Shown in pieces: positions 34,457 to 43,698 of a DNA stretch of 64,000 bases; position 1 is the first letter of the stretch, and each line of letters begins with the position of its first letter. The position numbers were made by a program, and so were the translations under genes. The DNA is from an uncultured Roseibium sp. (GTDB lineage Bacteria > Pseudomonadota > Alphaproteobacteria > Rhizobiales > Stappiaceae), in contig NZ_CANLVF010000001.1 of the NCBI RefSeq assembly GCF_947494555.1, positions 1,426,001 to 1,490,000 of the forward strand, in the 5' to 3' direction. A model generated the notes under the pieces. The model was not told the DNA's origin and made no database searches. It saw only the letters and a list, made by a program, of their open reading frames with translations.

Positions 34457-34857
34457 GTGGTGAGACCCACAAGATCTTCGTTTGCACGTCCTGCCGCCAC
34501 AAGGGTACGGACTGCCGTCCGGGGTTTGAACTGATCGCAAACCTGCGGGACGCTTTGTCAAAGGCGCTGCCGTTGACCGGGCCCGATTTCGAAGTCTCCG
34601 GAATTGCCTGCATGGCAGGTTGTTCACGTCCCTGTACGGTGGCGTATCGTGCCAGCGAAAAGGCAACCTATCTCTTCGGTGACATAGATCCGGACACGGA
34701 CATTGACGATCTCGTTGCCTTTGCAAAGCAATACCGGGATCTTGATGACGGGTGGTGCAATTCCGGGCAACGTCCTGGCAAGCTCGCACGTACGGCGCTT
34801 GCCCGCATTCCGGCGGCGATGATTGTGACCGAACTGGACAAGGCTGCGGTCTCATGA
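34453..34857 (+). CDS. DUF1636 family Cys-rich putative metal-binding protein
   Basis: A 134-residue cytoplasmic protein. The N-terminal FVCTSCRHKGTDCRPG and the central IACMAGCSRPCTVAY give Cys clusters arranged like thioredoxin-fold [2Fe-2S] ferredoxins, which is the usual reading of DUF1636. Known members sit in B12 transport or biosynthesis operons; their precise role is not established. AGGAGG lies 6 bases ahead of the ATG. The stop overlaps the ATPase start (ATGA), so the two are translationally coupled. Confidence 0.88.
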   Translation: MSGETHKIFVCTSCRHKGTDCRPGFELIANLRDALSKALPLTGPDFEVSGIACMAGCSRPCTVAYRASEKATYLFGDIDPDTDIDDLVAFAKQYRDLDDGWCNSGQRPGKLARTALARIPAAMIVTELDKAAVS

Positions 34858-35627
34858 GCGGCGCGGTGCTTTCCGTCAAAGACGCCAGCTGGCGCGCAGG
34901 GCAGGGCGACACAATCCTGCATCCGATCAGCTTCGACCTTGCCGCCGGGCAGGTTCTGGGGCTTGCAGGTGCGAACGGTGCAGGAAAATCCACATTGCTG
35001 CGTCTGCTTTACCGCTTTCACCGACCGAGCACAGGCGCAGTATTCCTGGATGGCGTTGATATCTGGAAGATGTCCGCAAGGTCTGCGGCAAGGAAGGTTG
35101 CCGCCGTTCTGCAGGAGCAGCCAACCGACTTCGCGTTGACCGTCGGGGAAATCGTCACCCTTGGACGACGGCCTCACGGTACCGGGTTTTCCGGAAACGG
35201 TGACAGAGACGCGGAGGTCGTGGATCGCTCTTTGGACAGGATGGGACTTCTTCCATTGGCAACGCGTTCCTTCGGCACCCTGTCGGGCGGTGAAAGACAG
35301 CGCGTCATGGTTGCCCGGGCGCTTGCTCAGGAGCCCGAGCTGTTGATCCTTGACGAGCCGACGAACCATCTGGACATCCGTCATCAGCTCGAAATCGTTG
35401 CGCTTATCAGCAGCCTGAACATCACAATCGTGACAAGCCTTCACGATCTCAATCTTGCCGGGCGGGTCTGCGACCGCGCCCTTCTGCTCCACAGTGGAAG
35501 GGTCGTGGCATTTGGGGCGCCCGAGGACGTATTGACACCTGACCATATCGAACGGGCCTATTCCGTTAAAGCGCGGCTGGAACAATTCGCATCGAGCGAC
35601 CAGCCCCATCTCACCTTTCACCTGTAA
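34854..35627 (+). CDS. ABC importer ATPase, BtuD/FecE type
   Basis: A 257-residue nucleotide-binding subunit. Walker A is GANGAGKST (about residues 38-46), the Q-loop is in AVLQEQPTDF, the ABC signature LSGGERQRV is near 142, and Walker B LLILDEPTNHLD follows. The closest type is the FecE/BtuD group that serves iron-siderophore and cobalamin importers; the riboswitch makes cobalamin the likely cargo. The start overlaps the DUF1636 stop by 4 bases. It would pair with the permease at 36583. Confidence 0.92.
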   Translation: MSGAVLSVKDASWRAGQGDTILHPISFDLAAGQVLGLAGANGAGKSTLLRLLYRFHRPSTGAVFLDGVDIWKMSARSAARKVAAVLQEQPTDFALTVGEIVTLGRRPHGTGFSGNGDRDAEVVDRSLDRMGLLPLATRSFGTLSGGERQRVMVARALAQEPELLILDEPTNHLDIRHQLEIVALISSLNITIVTSLHDLNLAGRVCDRALLLHSGRVVAFGAPEDVLTPDHIERAYSVKARLEQFASSDQPHLTFHL

Positions 35628-35643
35628 AATTTTGGAGATCCTC

Positions 35644-36579
35644 ATGAAACGCCTGGCACTCAGTCTGGCCACCATTTTCCTTTCCACCGGTGCAATGGCG
35701 GAAACAACCGTTCAAAGCTGCGATCGGGAAGTGACCTTCGACGCTCCTCCGAAGGCCGCGATTTCAAATGACGTCAATCTCACTGAGATGATGCTCGTGC
35801 TTGGGCTGCGGGATCACATGGTCGGCTATACAGGTATCTCCGGCTGGAAAACACTTGATGAGGAAATGCGCAAAGGTGTCGCGGAACTTCCCGAGCTTTC
35901 CGCAAAATATCCGACCAAGGAAGTTCTGATCGGAGCCGACGCCGATTTCTATTTCGCCGGTTGGAACTATGGCATGAAGGTGGGTGGCGAAGTCACACCG
36001 GAAACCCTGGAACCCTTCGGTATCAAAGTCTACGAGCTGACAGAATCGTGCGTCCATATCGGCGACAAGCCCAAGGTTTCAATGGCTGACATGTATAATG
36101 ACCTGATCAATCTTGGAAAAATTTTCGGGGTAGAAGACACTGCTCTGGATTTGGTTGCCGGCTACAAGGCCGATCTGGAGATCTACAAATCCACTTTAAA
36201 AACTGGTGATAAGCCGCTGAGAGTATTTGTCTACGACAGTGGTGAAGACAGGCCATTCACAGCTGGTCGATATGCCATGCCAACGGCGCTGATCGAGGCT
36301 GCTGGAGGTGTCAATGTGTTGGATGACTTTGAAAAAAGCTGGGCCAAAATCGATTGGGAGACCGTCGTCGAGAAAGATCCGGAATTCGTCGTTATCGTGA
36401 ATTACGGTAATGTCACAGCGGAGCAAAAGCGTGAGTTCATGAAACAGAACCCGGCGCTTGCGAATATCGATGCGGTCAAGAACGACCGGTTCGTGACGCT
36501 CGAATATGTCGAAGCAACCCCAGGGCCGCGCAACATCAAGGCTGTCAAGAAGCTCGCGGAAGCATTCTGGGGAGAATGA
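35644..36579 (+). CDS. Periplasmic binding protein of the B12-type importer (BtuF-like)
   Basis: A 311-residue exported protein: signal peptide 1-19 (LALSLATIFLSTGAMAE), then a helical-backbone binding protein of the FecB/BtuF class (Peripla_BP_2), with NLTEMMLVLGLRDHMVGYTG in the first lobe and VVIVNYGNVTAEQKREFMKQNP in the second. TTGGAGAT precedes ATG 35644. It should deliver the ligand to the permease. The ligand is inferred to be cobalamin from the riboswitch, since sequence alone fits siderophores as well. Confidence 0.88.
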   Translation: MKRLALSLATIFLSTGAMAETTVQSCDREVTFDAPPKAAISNDVNLTEMMLVLGLRDHMVGYTGISGWKTLDEEMRKGVAELPELSAKYPTKEVLIGADADFYFAGWNYGMKVGGEVTPETLEPFGIKVYELTESCVHIGDKPKVSMADMYNDLINLGKIFGVEDTALDLVAGYKADLEIYKSTLKTGDKPLRVFVYDSGEDRPFTAGRYAMPTALIEAAGGVNVLDDFEKSWAKIDWETVVEKDPEFVVIVNYGNVTAEQKREFMKQNPALANIDAVKNDRFVTLEYVEATPGPRNIKAVKKLAEAFWGE

Positions 36580-36582
36580 GAC

Positions 36583-37665
36583 ATGTTGCAGCGACCAGCC
36601 AGGGATGCCGTTGATACGGATCTCAAGATGACGACGCAGACTTCAAACTGGGGGTTCGGTCTGAAGCTCGCAGTCGGCGGGTTGCTGCTTGTTGTTTCCA
36701 TGGTCGTCGCTGTTGCTGTCGGCGCCGTTTCCGTGCCTGCCGGGACAGTGTTCGGTGTCGTTGCAAACAAGCTCGTACCCGGGCTAGTGGAGGCTGACTG
36801 GTCCAAGGGCCGGGAGGCGATTGTCTGGAACATTCGCCTTCCGCGCACCTTGCTCGCAGGCTTCGTGGGGGCAGGCCTGGCGATTGTCGGCGCGGCTCTT
36901 CAGTCGGTGACGCGCAATCCACTCGCGGATCCACATCTTCTCGGCATCTCCTCCGGTGGCGCTGCCGGAGCCATCCTTGCTCTTTTGCACACCGGCCTCT
37001 TTCTGGGTTTGCTTACTGTCCCCCTCATGGCGTTTGCCGGGGCATTGGTGGCGACACTGGTTGTTTTGGGTGTAACTCATTTTGCGTCTGCGACGAGCGC
37101 CGACAGACTGGTTCTGGCCGGCGTCGCCGTGTCGTTTATCATCATGTCATTTGCAAACATCATGATTTTCATGGGCGACCCGCGGGCAACGCACACGGTT
37201 GTGTTTTGGATGCTGGGCGGTCTTGGCCTCGCGCAGTGGAACCATCTTCTGTTTCCCCTGGGTATCCTGCTGCTGACAGTGCCTTACCTGCTTGCAAAGG
37301 CTGCGGACCTCAACGCGATGACGATTGGAGACGAGACAGCCTCGACGCTCGGAATACCCGTTGGCCGTTTTCGTCTGATCATTTTCGTTGTCGGAGCTCT
37401 GATCACCAGCGTGATGGTCGCTTTTTCCGGCATAATCGGGTTTGTTGGCCTCATGATACCGCACATTGCGCGTTTTCTGGTCGGCGGCAGCTACAGCCGC
37501 GTTCTGCCGGCAAGCCTGCTTCTGGGGGCAATTTTCCTTATCTGGGCGGATATATTGGCACGGACGCTCATGGCACCTGAAGACATGCCGATTGGCATCG
37601 TGACAGGGCTGATAGGCGGCGTATTTTTTATTTTCCTGCTGAGATCGCGGGCTCAAAACCGCTAG
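36583..37665 (+). CDS. ABC importer permease, BtuC/FecCD type
   Basis: A 360-residue inner-membrane permease with about ten helices. Family signatures are WNIRLPRTLLAGFVGAGLA, GAALQSVTRNPLADPHLLGIS (the coupling and TM2 region), and SGIIGFVGLMIPHIAR near the C-terminus. The gene starts 3 bases after the binding-protein stop. The last four bases overlap the 3' end of the oppositely oriented small membrane gene. Confidence 0.92.
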   Translation: MLQRPARDAVDTDLKMTTQTSNWGFGLKLAVGGLLLVVSMVVAVAVGAVSVPAGTVFGVVANKLVPGLVEADWSKGREAIVWNIRLPRTLLAGFVGAGLAIVGAALQSVTRNPLADPHLLGISSGGAAGAILALLHTGLFLGLLTVPLMAFAGALVATLVVLGVTHFASATSADRLVLAGVAVSFIIMSFANIMIFMGDPRATHTVVFWMLGGLGLAQWNHLLFPLGILLLTVPYLLAKAADLNAMTIGDETASTLGIPVGRFRLIIFVVGALITSVMVAFSGIIGFVGLMIPHIARFLVGGSYSRVLPASLLLGAIFLIWADILARTLMAPEDMPIGIVTGLIGGVFFIFLLRSRAQNR

Positions 37666-37922
37666 TTCGAGGATCGCGGCGTGTTTCTGTAGACAAACAC
37701 GCTCCAAAACACGCACAGCCGAACAAGCAGGGCAATAACAGAAAAGACCGTCAGCGAAATCGTCATAGCTCTTTGCAGATCCGTCTCCAGACTTCCTTCG
37801 GGGATTGTCGCCAAGACGTAGAAATAGTCCACCACCAAAAAAGCACACAACACGCAAGACCATTTCATCGGGAGAAGCATTACGATAAGTGCTGCAATCG
37901 CGATTGCGACTGGAAAGTCCAT
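37662..37922 (-). CDS. Small membrane protein of unknown function
   Basis: An 86-residue protein with three hydrophobic stretches (about 4-16, 20-33 and 55-75). AGGAGA lies 5 bases upstream of the start at 37922. The stop overlaps the permease stop by four bases, tail to tail, so the two genes share their ends. No family is recognised, and no neighbour suggests a role. Confidence 0.6.
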   Translation of the reverse strand: MDFPVAIAIAALIVMLLPMKWSCVLCAFLVVDYFYVLATIPEGSLETDLQRAMTISLTVFSVIALLVRLCVFWSVFVYRNTPRSSN

Positions 37923-38045
37923 GAATATCTCCTGTGCCTGATCAACACTTGCAGAAGATCCTGGATGCCTGCACAATTCCGGTGAAGGACATGCGCAGAT
38001 AGTGCGCATTTTCGGCCCGAGCGTCTCAGGCACCGCATTGTCCTG

Positions 38046-39275
38046 TCAGGACATGGCGAGCCGCGCGCGGCCTCTGAACAGAATGAAAATCATGATTGCC
38101 ATATTGAGGAAGTTCCAGGCAATTCCGTTCAAGAAGGCGGCCTGGTAGGACCCTGTCAGATCGTAGATCAGGCCGGACATCCAGCCGCCGAGTGCCATTC
38201 CGAGGATTGTCGACATCATCACGAGACCAACGCGCTGACCGGCTTCGCGCGCAGGGAGATATTCCCGCACGATCACCGCATAGCTCGGAACGATGCCGCC
38301 CTGCGACAGGCCGAAAATCAGGGAGACCAGATAAAGCGATGCAAGGCCGTTGAACGGAATGTAGAGAAAAAGCGCCGCGCATTGCAGCACGGATCCGATC
38401 AGAAGTGTTCTCACCCCACCGATCTTGTCGGCAAGAACGCCGGAGATGAGGCGGCTGATCACGCCCATTCCGGTCATAAGAGCGATCATGTCCGCTCCTG
38501 GTGCGACGCCGTATCCAAGGTCGACACAATACGCCACGATATGAACCTGAGGCATCGACATCGCCACACAACAACTCAGTCCGGCAATGATCAGCAGAGC
38601 CTGAAGCGCTGTGGGTGACAACCCGGTTGTATGTTGCCCGAACCTTTGCGATGCCGGATCCATTGCCAAAGCCGCTTCAGGCGGACGCCGCCGGAGCAGC
38701 AAGGCAAGCGGAACCATCGTGACCAGGCAAATAGCGGCAATGACAAAATAGGTTTCCCGCCAGTCCGCGCTCTGAAGGTTCCACTGGATGAAGGAGGGCC
38801 AAAGGACGCCCGCAAGATAGTTGCCGGAGGCGGCACACGCGACCGCGAGACCGCGGCGTTTCAGGAACCAATGCGAAATATCGGCAACAAGCGGCCCAAA
38901 TGTTGCGGACGTGCCGAGACCGATCAGAAGTCCCTGCGCGACCGTGAACAACACGATGTTCTGGCTGAGTGCGGCGAGCGAGAAACCTGCCGCCAGGAAA
39001 AGCGCGGAGGCAATGACAGGAGGCGCAATGCCGTATCTGTCGACAAAGCGGCCCAGAATGAAATTGCCGATCGCGAAGCCCGCCATCGTTGCCGTGTAGG
39101 GTAGGGAAGCACCGGCTCTGTCGACGCCAAAATCCGTCTGCACATCAGGCAGCACGATAACGACCACCCACATGCCTGCACCGCCGATGGTGCTGAGCAA
39201 GATGGATATTGCCAGACGGAACCAGGCGTAGGGGCCATCCTGAGCGTAAAGATCGGGAGTATCCGGTCGGGACAT
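38046..39275 (-). CDS. MFS permease (oxalate/formate-antiporter-like)
   Basis: A 409-residue inner-membrane transporter with 12 hydrophobic helices and a central cytoplasmic loop near residue 200. The segments GMWVVVIVLPDVQTDFGVDRAGASLPYT and GLGTSATFGPLVADISHWFLKRRGLAVA resemble the MFS group of oxalate/formate and monocarboxylate carriers. The substrate is not determined. The start at 39275 is the first in-frame ATG before the membrane part; no strong ribosome binding site is seen. It is on the same strand as the NmrA-like gene, 151 bases downstream of it. Confidence 0.85.
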   Translation of the reverse strand: MSRPDTPDLYAQDGPYAWFRLAISILLSTIGGAGMWVVVIVLPDVQTDFGVDRAGASLPYTATMAGFAIGNFILGRFVDRYGIAPPVIASALFLAAGFSLAALSQNIVLFTVAQGLLIGLGTSATFGPLVADISHWFLKRRGLAVACAASGNYLAGVLWPSFIQWNLQSADWRETYFVIAAICLVTMVPLALLLRRRPPEAALAMDPASQRFGQHTTGLSPTALQALLIIAGLSCCVAMSMPQVHIVAYCVDLGYGVAPGADMIALMTGMGVISRLISGVLADKIGGVRTLLIGSVLQCAALFLYIPFNGLASLYLVSLIFGLSQGGIVPSYAVIVREYLPAREAGQRVGLVMMSTILGMALGGWMSGLIYDLTGSYQAAFLNGIAWNFLNMAIMIFILFRGRARLAMS

Positions 39276-39426
39276 TGTCGGCTTTCGGTCGGAGTGCTGA
39301 ATTCTGCCTATCAGGTTCAGCAAATCCGGGCCAACAAATATCCTTGAAGTGATTGAGCAGTTTCTTGAATGGGTCCCGGAAGCAATGCCTCCGAAACCCA
39401 ATTCTGAATCTATCTCAAGCGGTGCC

Positions 39427-40281
39427 TTAAGAGGTCCCCAAGACTTCGCTGACGAGGTTCGCGAGCGTTCTTGTCGGGCGACCAAGGATGCCATTCAGTG
39501 CCGTTGAGCCGTTGAAGAGTTCGCCTTGCGCGGCGCCGCGACCGGCGTCCGCAATCGCCTTTGCAATCCCTTCGGGCAATCCGGCCCCGATCAGGACGCC
39601 CGCGTAGTCTTCCTCTGCCAGGTTCTGAGAAGGTATTTGTCGACCGGACTGCCGTGAGATCTCGGCGGCAATATCGGCAAGGCTGACCGCCTGGTCGCCT
39701 GCAAGTTCCAGTGCGCGGGTTGAAAGGTCGTCACCGGAAACGATACGGGCGGCCGCTTCTGCGTAATCGTCACGACCGGCTATGGACGTTTTGCCGTCAC
39801 CGCTTGCCCCGGCCACGGCACCATGTTCAAGCGCGGCCGCAATGGTGCCAGCATAGTTTTCCACGTACCAGCCATTTCGCAGAACAGCGTGCGGGATGCC
39901 GCTCTCGGTGAGCAACCTTTCCGTTTCGATGTGTTCTGCACCAAGGACGAGGCTCGAACGCGGCACATTGAGGAGGCTTGTGTAAGTTATGAAACCGACG
40001 CCTGCGCTCTTTGCAGCGTCAATGACCGCTTTGTGCTGCGCGACGCGTTTGCCGACCTCAGAACCAGATATCAGCAACAGCCGTGACACGCCTTCCAGGG
40101 CGGCAGGAAGGCTCTCCGGGTCATCGTAGTCGAACTTGGCGAGCGTGACCTTACCGGACGCAAGATCCTGTGCCTGGTCCGGTGAGCGAACAAGCGCCCT
40201 GACCGGCGTGTCGGTGATGTTCGACAGGTGTTTCAAAACCAGCCTACCCAGCTGACCGTTGGCGCCCGTAACTGCAATCAT
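39427..40281 (-). CDS. NmrA-like NAD(P)H-binding oxidoreductase
   Basis: A 284-residue Rossmann-fold protein of the atypical SDR/NmrA group. The dinucleotide motif is VTGANGQLGRLVL (residues 4-16), followed by VRALVRSPDQA, as in quinone oxidoreductase 2 (QorB/YtfG). GGAGAA is about 9 bases ahead of the start at 40281. It is divergent from an HxlR regulator, the same arrangement as ytfG/ytfH in other bacteria, where the regulator responds to reactive electrophiles such as quinones or aldehydes. Confidence 0.88.
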   Translation of the reverse strand: MIAVTGANGQLGRLVLKHLSNITDTPVRALVRSPDQAQDLASGKVTLAKFDYDDPESLPAALEGVSRLLLISGSEVGKRVAQHKAVIDAAKSAGVGFITYTSLLNVPRSSLVLGAEHIETERLLTESGIPHAVLRNGWYVENYAGTIAAALEHGAVAGASGDGKTSIAGRDDYAEAAARIVSGDDLSTRALELAGDQAVSLADIAAEISRQSGRQIPSQNLAEEDYAGVLIGAGLPEGIAKAIADAGRGAAQGELFNGSTALNGILGRPTRTLANLVSEVLGTS

Positions 40282-40394
40282 GACAATTCTCCTCATTTCG
40301 TCTCGGGATATCGTGTTCGAATGCAGCCCATGTAGACCTCAAACTTTCTTTTTGTTAGTACATACAAAAAGGTTAGTTTTGGGATTTGATGGTC
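40282..40394. promoter_or_regulatory. Divergent promoter of NmrA-like and HxlR genes
   Basis: A 113-base spacer with an AT-rich core and an imperfect dyad around TTTTTGTTAGTACATACAAAAAGG (40347-40370), in which TTTTTGT and ACAAAAA are inverted repeats with a GTAC centre. This shape is typical of HxlR-family operators. Confidence 0.6.
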
Positions 40395-40853
40395 ATGAGC
40401 GAAAAAAGTGGGTCCGGCCGGAAGAGCAGCTGCTCGCAAACACGAGATGCCGCAGTCGGGCAGGAGGGAGTGGCGCTGTCGGAAATGATACGGCGTGGTG
40501 AGCTCTTCAATCAGAATTGCCCTTCACGCGAAATCCTGAAGCATTTGACGAGCCGCTGGGGCGTGCTGGTTCTCATAGCACTGCTGGATCGCGATCACCG
40601 GTTTTCCGAACTTCGGCGAACGGTCGGAGGCGTCAGCGAAAAGATGCTGTCGCAAACCCTGCAGACACTGGAAGCAGACGGCTTTGTCAGCCGGTTTTCG
40701 CATCCCGTCGTGCCGCCGCATGTGGACTACAGCCTGACGCCGATCGGACGAGAGGTTGCCTTTCAGGTCCGGCAGATAGCCGATTGGATCGAAGTGAATA
40801 TCGGGCGCATTCTCGCGTCAAAAAAAGACGCCGAGGTTGCCGAGGCGAATTGA
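40395..40853 (+). CDS. HxlR-family transcriptional regulator
   Basis: A 152-residue winged-helix regulator. The core is CPSREILKHLTSRWGVLVLIALLDRDHRFSELRRTVGGVSEKMLSQTLQTLEADGFVSR, the complete HxlR signature, with a Cys at the start (NQNCPS) that in relatives is redox or electrophile sensing. The polar N-terminal extension has further Cys (SCSQ). ATG 40395 is used; 40389 and TTG 40386 are alternatives. The likely target is the divergent NmrA-like gene. Confidence 0.92.
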   Translation: MSEKSGSGRKSSCSQTRDAAVGQEGVALSEMIRRGELFNQNCPSREILKHLTSRWGVLVLIALLDRDHRFSELRRTVGGVSEKMLSQTLQTLEADGFVSRFSHPVVPPHVDYSLTPIGREVAFQVRQIADWIEVNIGRILASKKDAEVAEAN

Positions 40854-40873
40854 GCCTTGCCCGCGAGGCAGGC

Positions 40874-41759
40874 TCAGGCTCCTGCGCAGATTTCTACCGT
40901 CTTGCCGGTCTCCAGGATCATTTGAATACACTTCGCATCCGACCCGGGTGAGGGCGGCTTGCTTGTCTTGATCGCTGCAGGGAATGTCTGGCTGTGCAGC
41001 TCAACAGGACGACCATCTTGAATACCGATGATCCGAAGCGTCGCGCGATCATTGGCGGGTACGGCAATGTCGCGTTGTCCGTTTCCGTCAAAATCGATAT
41101 CAGCGGTCAATTCCTGCTCACGCGCACCGATCCTGTGATTTGAAAAGCCACGCATTGAGGCGAGCGGAGCAAGACTGTTGCCCCGCCATTCGACGAAATG
41201 CAGCGTTCCGCCGATATGGGGCGTTTCCACATAGGCTATTTGCGGTATACTGCGGCCGGCGTAGTCGGCAATACCGGCAATGTTGAGCCATCGGTTTGGG
41301 GTTCCGATCGCAGGCGTGGAAGCGAGTTCGACCAGTTTTCCGTCGCGAATTCCGAAAAGCGCGACGCTTGCGCCTGCATTCAGATAGGCGCGGATCGTGA
41401 TCACCTCGATGCGGCCATCATTGTCGAGGTCGACAATTCGCGGTGTCCTGTCTTCAAAGACTTCACTGACCGGCAGGGTGAGCGAGTAGGTTCCGCATCG
41501 CGACATGAAGAGATCCCGCTTCGATCGCATCGCCCAGAATGCCGTGCCCATATCTCCGCGTCGGAGACCCGTACCAGGCGGCTACCGCGTCCGGCCGGCC
41601 CGGCCTGTAAACTGCAAATTTTCCGTCCGGCAATCCGCCTTCGGGCCGCGCGGAACTACCTGCCCACACGGCCTCGGGCAGCTCTTCTGCCGCTGCAGGC
41701 AGTGCAACCAGCGCAAAAACAGAGACAAGGAAAACGGAAATGACTGATCGTGTTTGCAA
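40874..41759 (-). pseudogene. Frameshifted FG-GAP/VCBS-like exported protein
   Basis: Two overlapping frames together form one protein. The first starts at 41759 with a signal peptide (SVISVFLVSVFALVALPAAAEE) and runs to GILGDAIEAGSLHVAMR, then ends. The second continues in another frame from about CGTYSLTLPVSEVFEDRTPRI, with FG-GAP/VCBS-like repeats (IVDLDNDGRIEVITI and ADIDFDGNGQRDIAVP), to the stop at 40874. The join lies near 41490-41500. The Asp-rich calcium-binding-type loops DLDNDG and DIDFDG are intact. Either the gene is broken or there is a base error. Confidence 0.75.
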
Positions 41760-41768
41760 GGCTGTTTC

Positions 41769-42575
41769 CTATTCTGCAGCGTTCATATCTGGAGACGGTC
41801 CGGAAGCTCCATACAGGCAATCTTCTGTCTCTGAATCCATCGGGACCATGAGCTCAATGGTCATTCCCTCAACAACCGCATCTTGAACGGATGCGAGTTG
41901 CCCAAGAAGCGAGGTGATCCTCAGCCGCTGTCCGTCCGGCCCAAGCACCTCGACGGGGACAAAGACAGGGACGTCCTCGCGGAATGTTTCGTCCAGTCCG
42001 TCGAGAAATCCACTGGCGTGCGCCTGTTCCAGCAGGTCGGCAAGATCCGGATCGTCTGCAGCCTCGCGGTAGAGCCTGGCGGCGAAGATCGGTGCGGCTT
42101 CTTTCCAGTTCAATACCCGTTCGCGGAATGTCTGTGACAGAAAAATCCGGAACAGGTTTGGAGGTTCATTTTGCGGGCCGACGAAGCCGGCCACGAACAG
42201 CTTTCCCGGAACGTTGCTGCGCAGGATCGTCCAGCGTTTGTCGAGCACAAAGGCCGGGAACGGCCAATTGGCCAACAGCCGTGTTTCGATAAGGTTCAAT
42301 GCATCCTGAACGTCGCGCGACTCTTCAGCTCTGTGCTTGTATGGGCTCGCAAAACCGGCGGTTTCATAAAGCACCTGGCTTCTGCTGACAGGCAGCGCCA
42401 GCTCACGCTCAATCCTCTGCAACATGAAACGGCTGGGGCGTGACCTGCCCGTTTCAAGGAAGGAGACATACCGTTGGGTCGAGCCGATACGAGCTGCAAG
42501 GTCTGCCTGGCTGAGGCCGCGCTCGGCCCGAAGTGTTTTCAGGGACTTTCCGAATGCCGAGCCGTTTACGTTCAT
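41769..42575 (-). CDS. XRE-family regulator with MmyB-like ligand domain
   Basis: A 268-residue regulator. The N-terminal helix-turn-helix (FGKSLKTLRAERGLSQADLAARIGSTQRYVSFLETGRSRPS, residues 9-49) is followed by a long C-terminal domain like MmyB/PF17765 (NLIETRLLANWPFPAFVLDKRWTILRSN, and NLFRIFLS). Such domains bind fatty acids or other small ligands, not shown here. The start at 42575 is taken because the helix-turn-helix begins shortly after. It is divergent from a MAPEG gene, 107 bases away, which may be its target. Confidence 0.86.
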   Translation of the reverse strand: MNVNGSAFGKSLKTLRAERGLSQADLAARIGSTQRYVSFLETGRSRPSRFMLQRIERELALPVSRSQVLYETAGFASPYKHRAEESRDVQDALNLIETRLLANWPFPAFVLDKRWTILRSNVPGKLFVAGFVGPQNEPPNLFRIFLSQTFRERVLNWKEAAPIFAARLYREAADDPDLADLLEQAHASGFLDGLDETFREDVPVFVPVEVLGPDGQRLRITSLLGQLASVQDAVVEGMTIELMVPMDSETEDCLYGASGPSPDMNAAE

Positions 42576-42682
42576 AGGCGATCCGCGCTGGTTGTCTATT
42601 CCCTGCAAGGGAATTGCTGCTGTTTCGGAAAAACTTAGGCTTCCGGCAACGTTCATTCAACACACGAACGCTGGAGCGACCG

Positions 42683-43069
42683 ATGACTACATGGATCCTC
42701 GCTGTTCTGGTTCTTTATCTTTGCCAGATCTACTTCACTGCAATTATGTACGTTCCAAGCACAGGGCTTTTGCGCCTGGCCGGGGGCAGAGACGGTCTGC
42801 CGGAGAAAGGAAGGCTTGCGGGCCGGGCGGACAGGGCACTTTTAAACCTGAAGGAAAACCTGCCGCTCTTTCTGGTGCCGGCTGTTCTGGTCTATGTCGT
42901 GCCCAATGCGAATGCGGATCTGGCCATTCTCGGTGCACAGGTCTTTTTCTGGGCACGCCTTGCCTATGTCCCGTTCTACATATCCGGCATTCCCGGACCA
43001 CGTTCCATCGCTTATGGCGTTGCCCTTGCAGGTAACCTGATGATTGTCGCAGCCCTTTTTACCGGGTGA
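42683..43069 (+). CDS. MAPEG family membrane protein
   Basis: A 128-residue protein with four hydrophobic helices and a loop RALLNLKENLPLFLVPAVL, the MAPEG signature (E-N-x-x-x-F helix). The family includes microsomal glutathione transferases, but bacterial members such as this have unproven roles. The start at 42683 follows GAGCGACC; the frame extends 69 bases upstream without a better site. It is convergent with msrB. Confidence 0.85.
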   Translation: MTTWILAVLVLYLCQIYFTAIMYVPSTGLLRLAGGRDGLPEKGRLAGRADRALLNLKENLPLFLVPAVLVYVVPNANADLAILGAQVFFWARLAYVPFYISGIPGPRSIAYGVALAGNLMIVAALFTG

Positions 43070-43104
43070 GCGGCCGCTATTGCTTTCGTACTAAGCTTGG
43101 TATT

Positions 43105-43127
43105 CCGGCCGTAAGGCATCCGGCCGG
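43105..43127. repeat. Inverted repeat between MAPEG and msrB genes
   Basis: CCGGCCG and CGGCCGG separated by 9 bases, between convergent genes. It can form a stable hairpin, but no T-run follows, so it is only a weak terminator candidate. Confidence 0.4.
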
Positions 43128-43151
43128 ACCGAGATTTCCGGGAGCACCTGG

Positions 43152-43610
43152 TCAGCCGTTTTCATTCTGCTTTGCCGGTGGACGCCCTCCATGGATGAAA
43201 TTCATCGCATGACCGTTCAGGCAGTATCGCAGGCCCGTGGGTGCCGGTCCGTCCGGAAAAACATGACCAAGATGTGCATCGCACTGATTGCAGCGGATTT
43301 CCGTGCGGGTCATGCCGTGCGACTTGTCTTCCAACTCTCGCACTGCGTTCGGATGGACCGATTCAAAGAAGCTCGGCCAGCCACAGCCGGCATCGAACTT
43401 GGTGTCTGACATGAAAAGAGGCGCGTCACAGCAGATGCAGTCATACCTTCCGACAAGCTTGTTGTCCCAATGTGGTCCGGTAAAGGGGCGTTCTGTACCG
43501 GATTGACGTGTCACATAGAACTGCTCAGCCGTCAGCTGGCTCATCCACTCAGCTGTTGTTTTTTTCACCTTGGGCGTTTCGTCGTCCATTTGGGTGATTT
43601 CATCGCTCAT
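43152..43610 (-). CDS. msrB: Peptide methionine-(R)-S-oxide reductase
   Basis: A 152-residue cytoplasmic enzyme that reduces methionine-R-sulfoxide in proteins. The zinc-binding pairs CICC and CNQC flank the GCGWPSF motif, and the catalytic Cys is in RYCLNGHAM near the C-terminus. The thioredoxin-recycled Cys is probably the one in GCGW. Length and order match single-domain MsrB. It is in a stretch with oxidative-damage genes (HxlR/NmrA) but not in an operon with them. Confidence 0.96.
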   Translation of the reverse strand: MSDEITQMDDETPKVKKTTAEWMSQLTAEQFYVTRQSGTERPFTGPHWDNKLVGRYDCICCDAPLFMSDTKFDAGCGWPSFFESVHPNAVRELEDKSHGMTRTEIRCNQCDAHLGHVFPDGPAPTGLRYCLNGHAMNFIHGGRPPAKQNENG

Positions 43611-43698
43611 CGTGAACTTCCTGATTTCGTTTCCCGCGAAAAGATAGGGTGCTTCGCCACAAGCTCAAGCTAGGGTTGATCACCAGTGTGTCAGTGTG

